The notes beneath the pieces were generated by a model. That model saw only the letters and a program-made list of their open reading frames with translations, did not search any database and had not been told where the DNA came from. DNA of 64,000 nt from Alnus glutinosa (taxonomy: Eukaryota; Streptophyta; Magnoliopsida; Fagales; Betulaceae): the NCBI RefSeq assembly GCF_958979055.1, contig NC_084888.1:8293501-8357500 (forward strand), in the 5' to 3' direction. Shown here in pieces: positions 28,156 through 41,048 of this stretch (positions are counted from its first letter, which is position 1; each line of letters opens with the position of its first letter). The translations under genes were made by a program, and so were the position numbers.

Positions 28156-29418
28156 TTAGAAATATGAAGACTGATCATGAAGAACATTTAAGTGAGCAAG
28201 TATTCTCGCAGCCAGAGCCTTCACACTACCACTTCCCCGCTGTGTTAAGTCAACCAATGGCATCTGTGCTATGGCTCCATACTTCAGTTTGAACTCCACT
28301 AACCGAAAAACCCTCTCTAGAGCATGTAGAGCCTTCTCCTGCAAGCTGGGAGAAGGGGAACCAAGAAATTTTATTATTGGTGGTATGGCATTTGCTTCTG
28401 CAAGCACCTTACTACCACTCTGGAGTCTCTGACCTTCAATTAAAGTCAACAGCGCATCTAAAGAAGCCTCGCAAACTCCAGGATCGGATTCCCCGAGAAT
28501 TCTCACTAGCGGTTTCACAGCATCAGCCTCCACGAGGCAAAATGACGATTCAGTGCTACAGATTCCTCCATGAACCGGGCAGATAGTTTCTGGTGGAGCT
28601 GAGAAGCACCAGAGCCCCTTACGCTTTGGTACTGACCTGCTCAGTCCAAGTGAACTCTCTGAAAATCGACAAAGAGAAATTGCTGCACGTTTTTTTGTCA
28701 AGGTGGTTCCAACCTCTAGTAACTGTGCCAACAAGGGTATAATGCCAGTTTCAGCTGCACTCTTTTGCCATTCCAAGTTTGTTGGTGCTGCAAAACGACA
28801 TAGGACTCCAACAGCATTCTCTATCAACTGATTTTTGTTGGGATCTTTATGCTTGCCATTATGAATATAACTGAAAATTACTGGAAGTGCCCCAGCATCC
28901 AGAAGCCACTGAGTGATCTGGGAGGTTTCTGGAAGGTTAAAGATAATGCCCATTGCAGAAGCAATCTCTTCTTCATCGTGAGAAGATTTGATGATCCCGA
29001 GTAAAGTCTCAATGCACTTCTGACCTACGTGCTCCAGGATGGCGGCTTCATCGCCATCTTCTGCTAGGCAATTGAATAGCTTTACAGCATGTGCTCGTAC
29101 ATCTACGTTATCATGCTCACACAAATGAACCAGTACTTGCACAGCTGAGCACTGAAAATGTAATAAAACCAGTTAATGTTGACATACTGTATCTACAGAA
29201 CTGATTAAATCGAGAATAAGTAAGCATTTGGCAGTATTACAATTAAGACGAGTTATGGGATGAATAAAAAAGTAATATTTTTTGAAAAAGAAAAGCTTAT
29301 CACGTTCCCCATCTTCACAGCATGTTAGTAAGGAGTGGAGAGAAGAAGTAACCCGGCCTATGTGATTTCATAAGAAAGGGTAAAAGAAGAACAAGAAAGA
29401 AGGTGAAATTATAAAAGG

Positions 29419-29458
<40 letters not shown>

Positions 29459-32400
29459 AGAGAGAGAGAGAGGCAGGGGCTTGCTTAAAGTGGTTCTTAC
29501 TTGACTGGGCAAAAATAATCATTTCTTCTAGTTATTTCTTAATTCCAAAAAGTAGAACATTTTAACAACCAAGTAGTTCAAACTATTCAGGAGCCAGAGT
29601 TAAGAAAGGTTGCAAACAGTAAATTATTGATTGTACCAATAACAATAAATCATTCATGTCATTGCACTAAGGGGGAAGAGAGAAACCAGGGGGTGGTGGG
29701 GCAAGGGAGAGGATAGAGAGAGAGAGTACACAACGGGTGAAAGCTTCATTCTATATTATGTCACCTAGCCTAACCAACTAATTTCACACTTGGCAACCAG
29801 TGGAAACTAAGCAAAGCTTAGGCATCAAGGCCATTGCTGACAATTTCCTGCATGCACTTACAATTGGGATCTGACTTGGCTTGGTTTAGCTTATTAAACA
29901 GATCATGATACTCTTATGCTTGGTCTCATCATTATTTTAATTCATTTTATAATCCTAAGACGTTCTACAACCATCTCTTTCCCTTCACATAAAGTAATAA
30001 GTATACATATGTGAGTATACAAAATGTTAAGTACCACAATGGATAGTAATCACAAATGTGAGCGGTTAATATAACATAATTGGGTCTAAATCTAGGCTTA
30101 AACCTTTGAGTTGAGTGGTGTCCCAATATATTATATTATGGTTTTACAAGAAAAATTCCCAATTCCCAATATGTCAATCTCCTAAACAAGTGACATCCGA
30201 GCTAATGGTAGTGTGCCGTATGGTGGATGATAGAGGTGTCTTTTACAGTTAGAGCAAAGACAGTATGCATGCAGGGATGGTGGGTCCCTTTCAAAGTTGG
30301 AGTAGGGAGAAAAGTGCATGGTATGGATAAAGTCTACATAGCTCACACAAGTTATCGTAGAGATGCCCATAAAATTGATAAAGCTTTTGTTTGAGGGGTG
30401 TAACAGTGGTGACGGACACACACATGAGATGGAGATTATTAAGTACACACGTGTGAGTATAAAAAATGTTTTAGTCCAGCATTGGATAGTTGTCATAAGT
30501 GTGAATGGTTAGTATAAGATAATTGAGCCTAAGCCAATAGGTACAAGCTTTTGGATTGAATGGTATCCTAATATATTATATAATGATTTTCACTAGAATC
30601 CCAAATATGCCAATCCCTTTAAAAAGAAAGCTTTAAGGTAGGACCATTTCCTTGATGACCTTTTGCACCTTTGCAATAGACTAGCAAACTTTCCTTAGAC
30701 TAGCCAGCCAGCCATTGGCGTTATCTTGCCTTTCATTCTTCCAGAACCGATTTACCTTTTGTTTGGCATTTTCTGTCATCATGAAACCTGTTCTCATTGA
30801 AATAAAACATGTTTCCAATATAGATGTATACCTGTTTTAATTTGTTCTTGATATTTGTAGCAGAAGGAGATTGGCACAAGGCCTGGAAGGTTCGGATAAT
30901 GCTTTGTTGTACATCAGGCCCTGTCAAGTTGATTAAAGAGAATAGCATGAAAATATCTTCATCAGATTCCAACAATGAAACCGGTGTCTGGCTGGATCCC
31001 TGAGACACAGTTGATATAGCTAGATGCATGATTGTGCCTGCTACATGTTCACGCAGACTATGTGATGACGAGCTATGTTGGAAGAGAACGTCAAGTAATG
31101 GACGCACTGCACCTTCTCTAACAATCTGCAGGCCATTTTTTGGTAAACTAGAGAGGTTCTGAAGAGCTCTGAAAGCTACTTTTCTCATCTGAGTGTCACC
31201 CTGTGTGGCAAAGTGAAGAAGAGGACCTAGAGCACCTGCTTCAAACAACGATTCTTTATTGTGGTCAGTCAACTCCATTTCTGACAAAGTTGTTGCCATA
31301 ACCATTTTTACATCTTCTGGTCCTGCATAATAAAATGAGCCAAGTTATTGCATAACTATATTTCTTTATCATAAGCCCAAGCCTTTGAAACAAGTGAAGC
31401 AAAGATACAGAAATTCCCCCTCATATACCCATTACTAAAAGTTTTCCAAATACATTTACAAAATTGATACTTCCAATTTAAGCTTCCACAGAACCTTACT
31501 CTATTAGGTTTTTAACAGATTAATGCACATTAATGATGTCTGTTTTCAAGAGTTCAATAAAGTTGAGTAGTTTAATGCAATTGGTTTCTCTTGAAGTTGG
31601 ATCACTGCCAAGTAAACTGTACTGATGATAAATAAAAGAAGTACTCCTGATCTTATTAGCTAATATACTATATGATTCCCTTCAGAAGGAACCTTTTTTT
31701 TTTTTTTTTCAACTTAAATTTTGAACTCAAGACATAATTGCACATTATGATCAACTATCCAACATAGAGCATAACGTGGTCCTTGTTTTCCAAATACATT
31801 TACAAAATTGATACTTCCAATTTAAGCTTCCACGGAACCTTACTCTATTAGGTTTTTAACAGATTAATGCACATTAATGATGTCTGTTTTCAAGAGTTCA
31901 ATAAAGTTGAGTAGTTTAATGCAATTGGTTTCTCTTGAAGTTGGATCACTGCCAAGTAAACTGTATTGATGATAAATAAAAGAAGTACTCCTGATCTTAT
32001 TAGCTAATATACTATATGATTCCCTTCAGAAGGAACCTTCTTTTTCTTTTTTCAACTTAAATTTTGAACTCAAGACATAATTGCACATTATGATCAACTA
32101 TCCAACATAAAGCATAACGTGGTCCTTCATCATCCATCTAGTCATGCTCCACTCGGTTTCATCATTTCCTGGAAATTGTCTTTTTCATTTGGTCCTTTTC
32201 TAATTACATATTTATCCAAGATAGGTCATTGTATGTGATGCTATGAAGAAATTCTGTTAGGATGGATAACTATCGAAGAATGTGCTTGAGATAAAGGAGA
32301 CTCTATTAAAGTGCAAAGGGTCCAGGGTTTGCAGTTCATCTATTCTAGTATCCAGGCTAGAACTGTTAACTACAGAGTAAATCCTTATTAAAGTTTCAAA

Positions 32401-34608
32401 ACTCAATATGAGGGGCCTTCCTATTGCACAACCAAAAACAAAAAATTAAAATTCTTTACAGGGCAATTCATGACAAACTAAAGTGACAAAATGTTTATTG
32501 AAAAAAGAACCTGTCGAGAGACGCTGCAGCAAATATTTAAAATAATTTGTCTTTGCCATTTGTATTACATTCTGATCAGAGAATGAGAGATTCTCCAACA
32601 GTGCCTGGGCATCTCTGGCAGCTTGACCATCGTCACTGCTTGACATAGTCACCAATAGCAATATGCAACCTTGAACATTTCCTATGCAGTCTCTTACTGA
32701 ATTAGATTTTGATAATTCCAAAAGTAATGCCACTGCTAACTTTCTTTCTGCAACACGGCGCCCAAGAGATCGAACAATAGATTCAATTGCATCATCAACT
32801 TTTGCAATTCTTTCCTGCAAAATGTTTCTGAGTTTCTTGAGGAAAAAAAATCTACAACTGTTATCAGCATTCTAGCTGTATGAATCTATATTGCAGAGGT
32901 GGTTTTTTACAAAAGAAAACTATACAGCACAAGGGGCTATCTAGAGTTAAAATGGAGTGAATTAGGTTCTCCACTATGAGGGATACCCATTCAAAAACAA
33001 AAATGACAGTAATAATTCATCAATAACTTTCTATCAAGTATAAAAAATTCCTAAAAATGAAATACTCTTGGACCCAGTTTACATACATATAAATCCAATG
33101 TAACAGAAATAAGATTCACGCCTATATGAAGATAAAAAAGTAAGAATTATAGTATCTGAGAATCCTATACATAAATATATTCTAAGCACACATGTTCAAA
33201 TACTTATTGTCCAATATCAATCCGATTCTTCAACAAGCCCAATCAAATAGCCGCATGTCATTAATAACATTTTAGAAAGGCCAGTTTCAATGAGAATATA
33301 GCTAACTGTTGTAAACTTAATAAAAGACAAGAAAAGATGGAGACAAACTAATATTGTTCAAATTAAATAAAGACACACCTTAGCATCATCACTATCCTTA
33401 GCCAAAATGCAGAGGATGACAAGAACATGATTCCTTATGTCACGATTTTTGTCACCAAGAAGTTGAATAAGATTCGGTATATAGTTCTCCAATATTACCC
33501 ATTCCCTGTGCAGGTCTCTTTGTTCACAGAGATCCAGTAGCTGTTCTAGGCTACGAAGTACATCTTCCTCTTCAGACATGAGTTTTGGTTTGATGGAAGC
33601 AATTGTAATCATGGTGTTTCTATCCTTCCATTCTTCAATTGATTGCCGCAGAGTTTTATTAGGTCGTAACACTGATGTGTCTAAAGTGTTCATGGTCAGA
33701 GGACACAATGTGTTCCCATCTGCAAACCATTTTTCAATTGCACTTCTCTCAAATGTCTGTCCTGAAGAAGTTTCCACAGGATCCAGCATAACATCGCGTG
33801 TTATTGGGCAATAAAATGATTGAAGAGGTTCCAATGGTTGACTACCCAAAGATTTCCGCTTGGAAAAATACTTAATTTCTTTCTCCTTAGGAGATGAAGT
33901 AGCATCAGCCCTTTCTAGTAATGACATTATCTGATCCATTTGTATTGCTTCAGCTTCGTTCTTCCTCAGCCGCACATTTTCTATCTCATTCTTGAATTCT
34001 TCAAATTCCTTCTTCAGTGCAGACCTATCAGTCGAGATCCCAACAGCTTCTGCTATGAGAACCAGCAAATTATTGGCATAAGAACGATCAACATTCCTCT
34101 CCTGTATTCCTGACTCGATTTTCTCCAAAATCTCTTCTTCTGCTATGGCTGCCTTAAATTCAGCTCTCTGCATATTGTCACAGAGCTCCCCAATCTCTTC
34201 ACTAATGGCAGATGAAAGATTCAGAGAGGCCAAAGGAAGGAGACTTAGTGCCCGACTGATCTCTCTCACTGTGTCCTCTAAGCGCTTAACTGTTGCCCGA
34301 CAATTCATTAAGAGATATACCTTATTTCTCTTGCTGCACTCCAAAGTCAGTTGCTTTGCAGTTCTTATTTCTTGGTTGAGAATCTGAATAGCATTGTTTA
34401 AGCTCTCAGAATCACGAACATTTTTCCTATTCAACTCTTTCAGGACAGGAACAACTCTTTCCAAGTACGCTGCAAGTTCCTTAAAACTATCCTTCTTAAC
34501 AAGGACGTCATTGGCAGCAATTACAATCTCGAGAATGGCCTCTACAGTCTGAGAAAGGACTTCTGAACCCGGAATGATAGAGGCACTAGTGACCACATCC
34601 ACTGCCAT
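28156..34608 (-). CDS. U-box/armadillo E3 ubiquitin ligase (PUB43/44-like), 4 exons
   Basis: Exons are 34608-33379, 32814-32511, 31322-30832 and 29151-28156 on the minus strand, giving 1006 residues with all phases consistent. The N-terminal helical domain (about 1-255, MAVDVVTSASIIPGSEVLSQ) has coiled-coil-like charge. The U-box (about 263-336) has FYCPITRDVMLDPVETSSGQ, TFERSAIEKWF and CPLT. The remainder (about 350-1006) is a string of armadillo repeats (e.g. LFEAGALGPLLHFATQGDTQ), with the family-typical insert CPVHGGICSTESSFCLVEA. The U-box recruits an E2 and transfers ubiquitin; the ARM repeats select substrate. The closest remembered relatives are Arabidopsis PUB42/43/44 (PUB44 is SAUL1, a plasma-membrane-associated regulator of senescence and immunity). 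The exact orthologue is not settled. Introns 2 and 3 carry recent repeats, listed separately. Confidence 0.92.
29420..29475. repeat. Long poly(A) plus (GA)n tract in intron 3
   Basis: A run of more than 30 A residues is followed by GAGAGAGAGAGAGG within intron 3 of the U-box gene. Read on the transcribed strand it is CT-rich then poly-T. Confidence 0.85.
29995..30592 (-). mobile_element. TRIM-like element inside intron 3 of the U-box gene
   Basis: Two direct repeats of about 155 bp (29995-30150 and 30436-30592) share GTGAGTATA-AAAATGTT, TGGATAGT-TCA-AA-TGTGA, GGTTA-TATAA and CCTAATATATTATAT-ATG words. They are separated by about 285 bp without coding potential. The first repeat ends in TATATTATGGTTTTAC where a TGGTATCAGAGC-type primer site would be expected, so the primer site looks degenerate. 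Layout and word content resemble miniature LTR elements of plants. Strand is uncertain. Confidence 0.5.
31441..32127. repeat. Near-identical 344-bp tandem duplication in intron 2
   Basis: Unit 1 runs 31441-31784 and unit 2 31785-32127. They match almost base for base, differing at a few positions and in the length of an internal poly-T (about 31692 versus 32040). It lies wholly in intron 2 of the U-box gene and leaves the splice sites untouched. The low divergence implies a recent event. Confidence 0.92.
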
Positions 34609-35950
34609 AATATTGCAGCCAAATTAAAGCTAGGAAGTAAAATCCTTTTTTCCCATGTGATAAAAACAGACTAAAGATGACAGAAGGCAGATCTCAGGAC
34701 TACAACCTGGAACTTCAACTTCTGATCCAGAACCACTTTGGCACCCGTAACACCCTTCGGATATTTTCTCATACCTTCAATATCAATTTGAAACAAGTGA
34801 GTCAGTTATGAGCTCAGTGTTTCCTATACTAGATCAATTATATACAACTTACTTAAAGATGCACCCAAGCCTGCATTAAGTTGCTGCACATTTAAAGTGG
34901 AAAGCAAAAGCACATAAAAATTTAAACCGCATGCGTATTGCTCCATTTGATTGCTAAGAAAAATAAATCAAATCTTGAATACTGGACTTTACATTATTTT
35001 AAAGTATGAAAGCTCCCACTTAATGTGTCTCATAATTACTGGGCTTGATTTAGGTGAGCTTTCCACTCTTAGAAAATCCCAGAAAAAAAAATATTCCATC
35101 CAATGTTACTATTACTCTACCATTTAGTTCTCGTACCAAAGGAAGGCAATATTATTTTCATTTCCAATAAATGGCAAAACCCAAATGCCAAAATGTTTGT
35201 ATCGGAACTCATTTGAGTAAAGCTCTTTGATACCCCACATGCCAAATGAAGAAAAAACTACAGCTCAATTATAATGAATGCTCCTTTCCTACATTCCTGG
35301 AAACCAAACAGACTCAACGGAACCATTCTCGATACCTACTTCCAATTAAACCCAAAAAATTCATGATGTACAGTAGCATGGACTTCAACAAAAGATAGAT
35401 AGGGTAAGTCCGTGTGAATTCTAGTCCCAATTCAACAAGGTTCAGTTTTCAAATTTCTTCTGTAATTTGAAGCTAAAAATGAAATTCAGAAGGAACCCAT
35501 CAAACAAGTTGTAGGAACCAACAACGTAGGACTTATAGTCAACGAAGTCTTCGCTGATATCAAGAAGATGAAAGAAAAAGAGACAGACCTGAGAATGAGT
35601 TAAAGCCCATGAAAATACACAGAAGCAACGATCGTTTCACTCAATTTTCCGGGAAAATGAGCTCAGATTTTTTCTGGGAAAATAGTGGTCTTGTCTCTGG
35701 AAGAGACTAGCAATCGTACCGCAGAGAGAGCTCTAAAAAAAATAGAAAGAATAATTGAAAAGTCAGATTAGTCTTTCTTTCTTTCTTTTTCCTTACGCTC
35801 TATCTTTCTCTCATCCCCTCTTTATTAAGATTAGCCTTTCCTTGAAAAGTTCTCCCTCAAGTCTTTGTGGCCTGTTTTTTGTTTCTCAGTCCATCTTTGA
35901 CCTTGGAGCCTGCAGGTCACAATTCAGTATCGTTGTAGATTTGTAGGGGG
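34609..35950 (-). promoter_or_regulatory. Upstream and 5' UTR region of the U-box gene
   Basis: No protein-like frame. The segment 35590-35760 (CTTGTCTCTGGAAGAGACTA and CT/GA-rich flanks) looks like a transcribed leader. The 34.62-35.58 kb stretch, which has AT-rich intron-like composition, could be a 5' UTR intron. Exact boundaries cannot be set without transcripts. Confidence 0.35.
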
Positions 35951-36340
35951 GCGATAACGGAGAGGTGGGTTGCGGATATTAGTAATATTTTTGTATTTAT
36001 ATTTACAGAACGTGGATATCACTTTTAAGTATTCGAACGAGCATCAAGTAATTTTTATTCGTATTCGCTCAGTTATTGCGATTAATAAATATAATTATTA
36101 TCCGCTATCCGCATATGAATTAATGAACGCTTTGAATTACTATCTAAATCTAATAATTTATTTACAAGATTAAATAATGCGGTTATTACTATATATAAGT
36201 TATTAAGATTTTACTAGTTATTCAATTCACAATTATTAATCATAGAGAATCATTATCTCATATAGTAATTGAGATTTGGATTATCAAATTCTTCAATACA
36301 ACGAAATAGGATTCGGACCGCAATCTTACAAATGATATTC
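35950..36340. repeat. hAT-like non-autonomous relic
   Basis: Contains words such as TTGCGGATATTAGTAATATT, TATCCGCTATCCGCATATGA and ATTCGGACCGCAATC. These resemble the GCGGATGGCGGTTAATAACC modules at 53.94-54.6 kb and 6.63-6.78 kb. They are typical of subterminal regions of plant hAT-type elements. No transposase. Confidence 0.4.
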
Positions 36341-36719
36341 GCATCATTTGGCAAATATTTTTGTTTTTGTTTTCACTTCTCAGAATTTTTTTTTTAAAAA
36401 AAAAAAAATCAATATTTATTCAAAATTATTATCAAACACATTTTTTCACCTTTATCTAGCAAAAAAAAAAAATCAAATCTCATTTAATCTTTATATCACA
36501 TTAATCACTTCTTATTTCTATTCAAACAAAAAACTCACAACAAATCTTTTACAAAACACACTCAATATTTGTCTTTTTTTCTTTTTTTTTTTTAAAGAGT
36601 ATCGGAGAGGGCTCTCTTGCTCAAGTAGGGTCCACTCGGGGCAAGGGCCTCACTCTTAGCTCCCTAGAATTTTCCCTACCTCTCTCTTCAGACGGGAGAT
36701 TATAGAGGATCCAAATCCA

Positions 36720-36990
36720 TAGGTTTCTTTCAATTTCAATTTAAACAAAGATGAATCATTTCACAGTTTTGATTTTGTTTTGTTGAATCTACCCATGTAC
36801 ATGGTGCTACAACAATCAAAAGTTTTAAATAATGTGACAAAATATTCATTATGTAGCAACATATAAATCATTAGATTTTCACAATTTAAATTTTATTTTG
36901 ATGCATCTAACGATGTACATAGTATCACATTAATTAAAAATTTTAAATAACTTGACAAGATATTCATTATGCGATAATATATACACCATT
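36720..36990. repeat. Tandem direct repeat of about 130 bp
   Basis: Two units share TTTTGTTGAATCTACCCATGTA / TTTTGATGCATCTAACGATGTA, then AAAAGTTTTAAATAATGTGA / AAAATTTTAAATAACTTGAC, then ATATTCATTATG. They are related to the GATGCATCTAAC module of the family-A MITEs. Non-coding. Confidence 0.55.
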
Positions 36991-37019
36991 CAATATCTCT
37001 CTTAAATTCTAAAAATTTA

Positions 37020-37440
37020 TTCTGCCGAGGTTCTAATATTTCAACCTCTTTCAATCAACCCCCTACTATTTAATTTAATTTCTTTTTTATATAACTTAAA
37101 TGGCTAGTATTTAAAATGTATATTCTACCCCTATAAGATTAAAATACAATTATACCCTTTAGTCTTAAAAAAACAAAATCATTTTTTTTTTTTAAAGAAA
37201 GAGTAAAAATATCAGAAAAATAAAGAAAGGTCAACCCAGGGCCTTTTTTCTTTTCTTTTTTTTACTTTTTCTTTTTGAAAAGGAAAATTATAAAGGGGTA
37301 TTTTAATCTTTTTTTTTCTCAGTTAGATTTAACAAAAAAAATTATACCGGATAAGGTAATTCAAAGGGGTTGAAATATTAAAACTCCATATTGCAAATTT
37401 TTAAAGTTTAGAGAGTTTAAAAAATGCTTGGTAGTTTATG
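37020..37440. mobile_element. Inverted-repeat element (family E)
   Basis: The left part (GTTCTAATATTTCAACCTCT, then CTACCCCTATAAGATTAAAA) is an imperfect inverted copy of the right part (AATTATAAAGGGGTATTTTA, then AAAGGGGTTGAAATATTAAA). The centre is T-rich with GGTCAACCCAGGGCC. Its right end resembles sequence at about 4600-4720. No coding capacity. Confidence 0.45.
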
Positions 37441-37491
37441 GGGTAAGTGAAATTTCCCACAAGAATCAAACCCAATTTTATTATTATTTAT

Positions 37492-37534
<43 letters not shown>

Positions 37535-37672
37535 TATGATAATTTTAAGATGTATGCGATGTGACATCGTTTGTTTATTATGCATTCGTTGCTCTTTGTT
37601 CCCCGTCTGAGTAGTGCCACCAGTATAAATATATACAAGTCAAAGGAAAAAGCAATATATATAGGAAAAAAG

Positions 37673-37712
<40 letters not shown>

Positions 37713-38299
37713 AGGTCGGTCCTAACTCCTAAGGCGTGGATGGGAAGTTGACACGTTAGAGGAACATTCGGTAGAATTTTTGTTAAAGAGTTTGGTGAAA
37801 TTCAATAACCAAGTCAATACGGGTCACGTAAAAAGAAAGGATTAATTGGTGAAAAGAGCACAATTGGATTTGGAAGCAAAAAAATTTTTTTAAAAAAAAA
37901 AAATCAATAAAAAGATTTAGGGAGGATGGATAATGGATGTTGAGGTGGATTAATTCTCATCGCCTCCGCGCTAAACAAACAAGAAAATTTTCTCAATTCT
38001 TAAAGTAAAAGGCTAGTGCTTATTTAACAAATTGTTTGATTAATTAGTATTAACATGAAGAAAGCTGCCGGATTGTCATAGAATTGACTAATTCAACTCT
38101 TAGAGTCAAACCAAGTCCCTGAATGCACACTGTTATCCTCTTAAATTCCAAATACTGAATTGACTTCTCCAATTTTTCTACAGCTAAGGTTTTGCAAAGC
38201 TAACAGCGACGGGCCGGCCGGAGAAGACAACCAAATCAGGCTTAAAAAGCTCAAAATTTATATATATATATAGAGAGAGAGAGCAATTAAAGCATTTTG
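37441..38299. other. Intergenic with two long poly(A) tracts
   Basis: Runs of more than 30 A residues end at about 37531 and 37710. Each could mark the tail of a retroposed copy, but no recognisable body or target duplication was found. No gene. Confidence 0.4.
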
Positions 38300-38695
38300 C
38301 TCCACAAGAAGAAAATATTTGAAAAATACATCTCAACCAGTGCAGCGGTTCTCAGGCAGTCCGTCCTCGGATGAAACAGCCTAATCATGTAGGTTGCAGA
38401 TTACATGGGCCTATACTATGCCATAAGAAAAAGCTCCACCAAAGAAACACCCTTTCTTGCCCTCAAAATAAAAATAATTTCTCCATATGGACACATCAAA
38501 TATCTTTCCATTCTATATACATATATTACTTCAAGAATTAGAGAGAACTCTTGTATAAATATAGATGCTTGTAAGTTAACATAATGGACAAATAAACCAC
38601 AGCATAATGGAGATTAAATCACAAAAGAGAAGAAGAAATAATCTACATCATTTAATTTTTTTGAATTATATGCTGACATATTTATCACGTGGCAT
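38300..38695. repeat. Segmental duplicate, left copy (partner at 41.05 kb)
   Basis: Aligns with 41049-41333. Shared blocks include GAAAATATTTGAAAAATACA / GAGAATATTTCAAAATACAT, GGGCCTATACTATGCCATA / GGGTCTATACTATACCATA and CATAATGGAGATTAAATCAC / ATATAATGGAGAGCTAAATC. This copy has an extra block (about 38470-38585) missing from the partner. Non-coding. Confidence 0.7.
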
Positions 38696-39249
38696 GATTT
38701 ATACTGTTAGATACATTGACTTTAAATCCTGAGTATAGAATGGATACTATCCATTTCATTTGAGATGGAGATGACCCTATTCAATAATGAGAAGTGCTAG
38801 AGGTTTCAAATTTTTCTTCCAAAATGATATGTCACAATCACATGGGATTGTGACATATTTACCAAAATAATTGATCACATGAAATTGTGACACATTATTT
38901 AGGATCAAAAAATTTGGTAGGTATAGCATTTCTCAACAATTTTAATGGATTATAATTAGTGATAGGAATAAAGAATATTATTATTTTAAAATAAGTGGAA
39001 TTGGTCCTTTTAAAGTTAAAAGCCGATGTGAGGGTATAGCTATTCTTAAATTAAAAAGTGGAGCACCAACTTTATTCCCAGCTGATGCATGCATCAAAAT
39101 GTTTGCATAATCCAGATGCTGGTACAGGATTAGTCCTTATATTTCAACTGGGAACACACCCTTATGGCTATAACCCCACCCCACTAGCCAAAGTGCCAGC
39201 AGAATCAACATGGCTATAAATTCATACACCTATTAAGCATATTCTTTTT

Positions 39250-40022
39250 TTCTTTTTTTTGAACAAATTCCAGAAACCTTCATTGTTGAATTGAAGCCCC
39301 AAAGGGGATTACATCAAGGCCAAAGCCATTGAACAAATACAAGAGCAAAGAAGCTGAGAACACTGCCCGAAGGCTACATCAATGCCCGTAGGCCATTGTA
39401 GTGAATAAAGCTAAAAAAAAACTCCATCCACTAAGTCAGGAAAAATCCTGACTCAAAACTGCTACCAAAAGATAGACTATGAACAAAGATACAAGAATGT
39501 ACAAATACAAACAGAAAAAACCAGAAAACCATCACCAGGAGAACCGCCACCGGAGCTCAGGGCGTGTAGAACACGCGCCTACTCCAAGAACCCTTCCAGC
39601 ATCAAACGACCTCCAAAAGCCCAGATCGAAACTAAACGAAGCCGGATATACAAATTGTGACCCTCACGCGCTATTCCAGGGAGGACACTCCCCAACGCGT
39701 GCTGGCCACGAGCTGTGTAAGAAAGAACCGCACAGCTCCGTCAGGTGACTACCGAGACCGAAGGAGGCCGGCGACCACTAAAGAAAAGCTCATCTCAACG
39801 AACACCCAGCCGATACTTATAGATCTAGCAATAAAGCACAACTCCACCAGAGACCCACCGACATCGGCCATTCCCAAAGGCCAGAGCCTAGGAATCCTTC
39901 TGTTTGCACCAACAACAACAAAACCAAAAACAAAACAACGAAAGAAAAACACCAACCTCACTGGATCCAACTCCGGGAGGGACCACAACTCCACAACCCT
40001 ACGGCTGGGAGAACAAAACTAG
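39250..40022 (-). mobile_element. 5'-truncated non-LTR retroelement 3' end
   Basis: On the minus strand this is a compositionally distinct block with GC-rich upstream sequence. It then runs TTTCTGTTTGTATTTGTAC..., TGATGTAATCCCCTTTGGGG, CAATGAAGGTTTCTGGAAT, and closes with an A-rich tail at 39245-39262. A 3' UTR plus poly(A) tail at a truncated 5' end is typical of plant LINEs. No reverse-transcriptase residues remain, so a SINE or processed transcript is possible. Target duplication was not identified. Confidence 0.5.
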
Positions 40023-40199
40023 TCCTGCAGATGCCAATAACATATGCATTGCAATGCATAAAGCTTCAATGTCAGTGGTCAAATAAATTATTGCCACTAA
40101 TAAATACTTCTACTTCTATGATTGCAATGCATAAACCACACCATAATTTTTTTTATATCACCGAACTTATTTTATTATTTGCTTAGTTCACAACAAATA

Positions 40200-40935
40200 A
40201 TAACAATTTCAAATTGTTATTTTAGATGAATAATAATACAAAAAGCCTTGGGGACCTCCTGACCCGACGAGAACTTTTAGTGCCTTGAGAAACTATCGAT
40301 TAATCAAGGTAACACCACCTCCTCGGGTCCAAGGAACCAACTCGGACCCTAGGTACAACATTGATCTCAAGGTACCTCCTCGGCACTCGGACATGCGATG
40401 TTATAAGCAAACATCGCACAGGTCCAAGCTCCTTACGCACCGAGACCAAGCACTTGCTCCCTCAGCCAACAACAACCACCTCCCAAGCACGCAAGCATCG
40501 CGCATCGCCATGCCACCCGCTATGGTTTGTTCTAGAGCCGTCCAGACCCAGGTATAGTTTTATTTTATACTCTTAATAATGTAAAGTCTTCTTGCGCGAG
40601 CACTATGTGGGCACGATTTGCCCAAACTATCAACATCCATGCACAAGTACTAGCCAGTCAGCCATAAACTGTCCGACCAACAACATCTTCATGGTTGGGG
40701 CATCGACCGAACAAAGTCTACTTCAGCCGCATTTGAGGTAATCAGCAACATAGTTGTTGCATATATTTCTTGTCTACTTTAGTTTTCTCTTCCAAAAGGG
40801 GGCTTAATTGACTTAAACATCGGAGGTTCCCCACCGACCCTCCCCCCCACCGGTAGGCGTCACCTCGATAGGTTTTCCTTTGACTTGTAGGTGACTCATC
40901 GTTAGTCCGGCCGTCCAAAATCTGCATCAACAGAA
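40200..40935 (+). mobile_element. Probable solo LTR (Ty3/gypsy style)
   Basis: A GC-richer block unlike its surroundings. It contains ACTTAAACATCGGAGGTTCC, CCCACCGACCCTCCCCCCCA and a closing GTCCGGCCGTCCAAAATCTG-CATCAACA. The motif 'GACTTaAgCaTCGGAGG...cccCaCCGAcc' is characteristic of the R/U5 part of plant gypsy LTRs. There are no gag or pol residues, hence a solo LTR or fragment. The 5' boundary is uncertain. Confidence 0.5.
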
Positions 40936-41048
40936 TGTATAATAGATTTTTTTTTTAATCACAAAAATATAGGAAATATATGTCACTGATATATAACTTG
41001 TCTGAAGCACGGATATTTCATTCTCTTTCAAGGCGTTTTACGCACGTG

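Noticed and set aside
39749..39994. 81-codon minus-strand frame in the LINE-like 3' end
   Set aside because: Lies in the untranslated-type 3' portion, has no reverse-transcriptase or RNase H features, and is truncated upstream.
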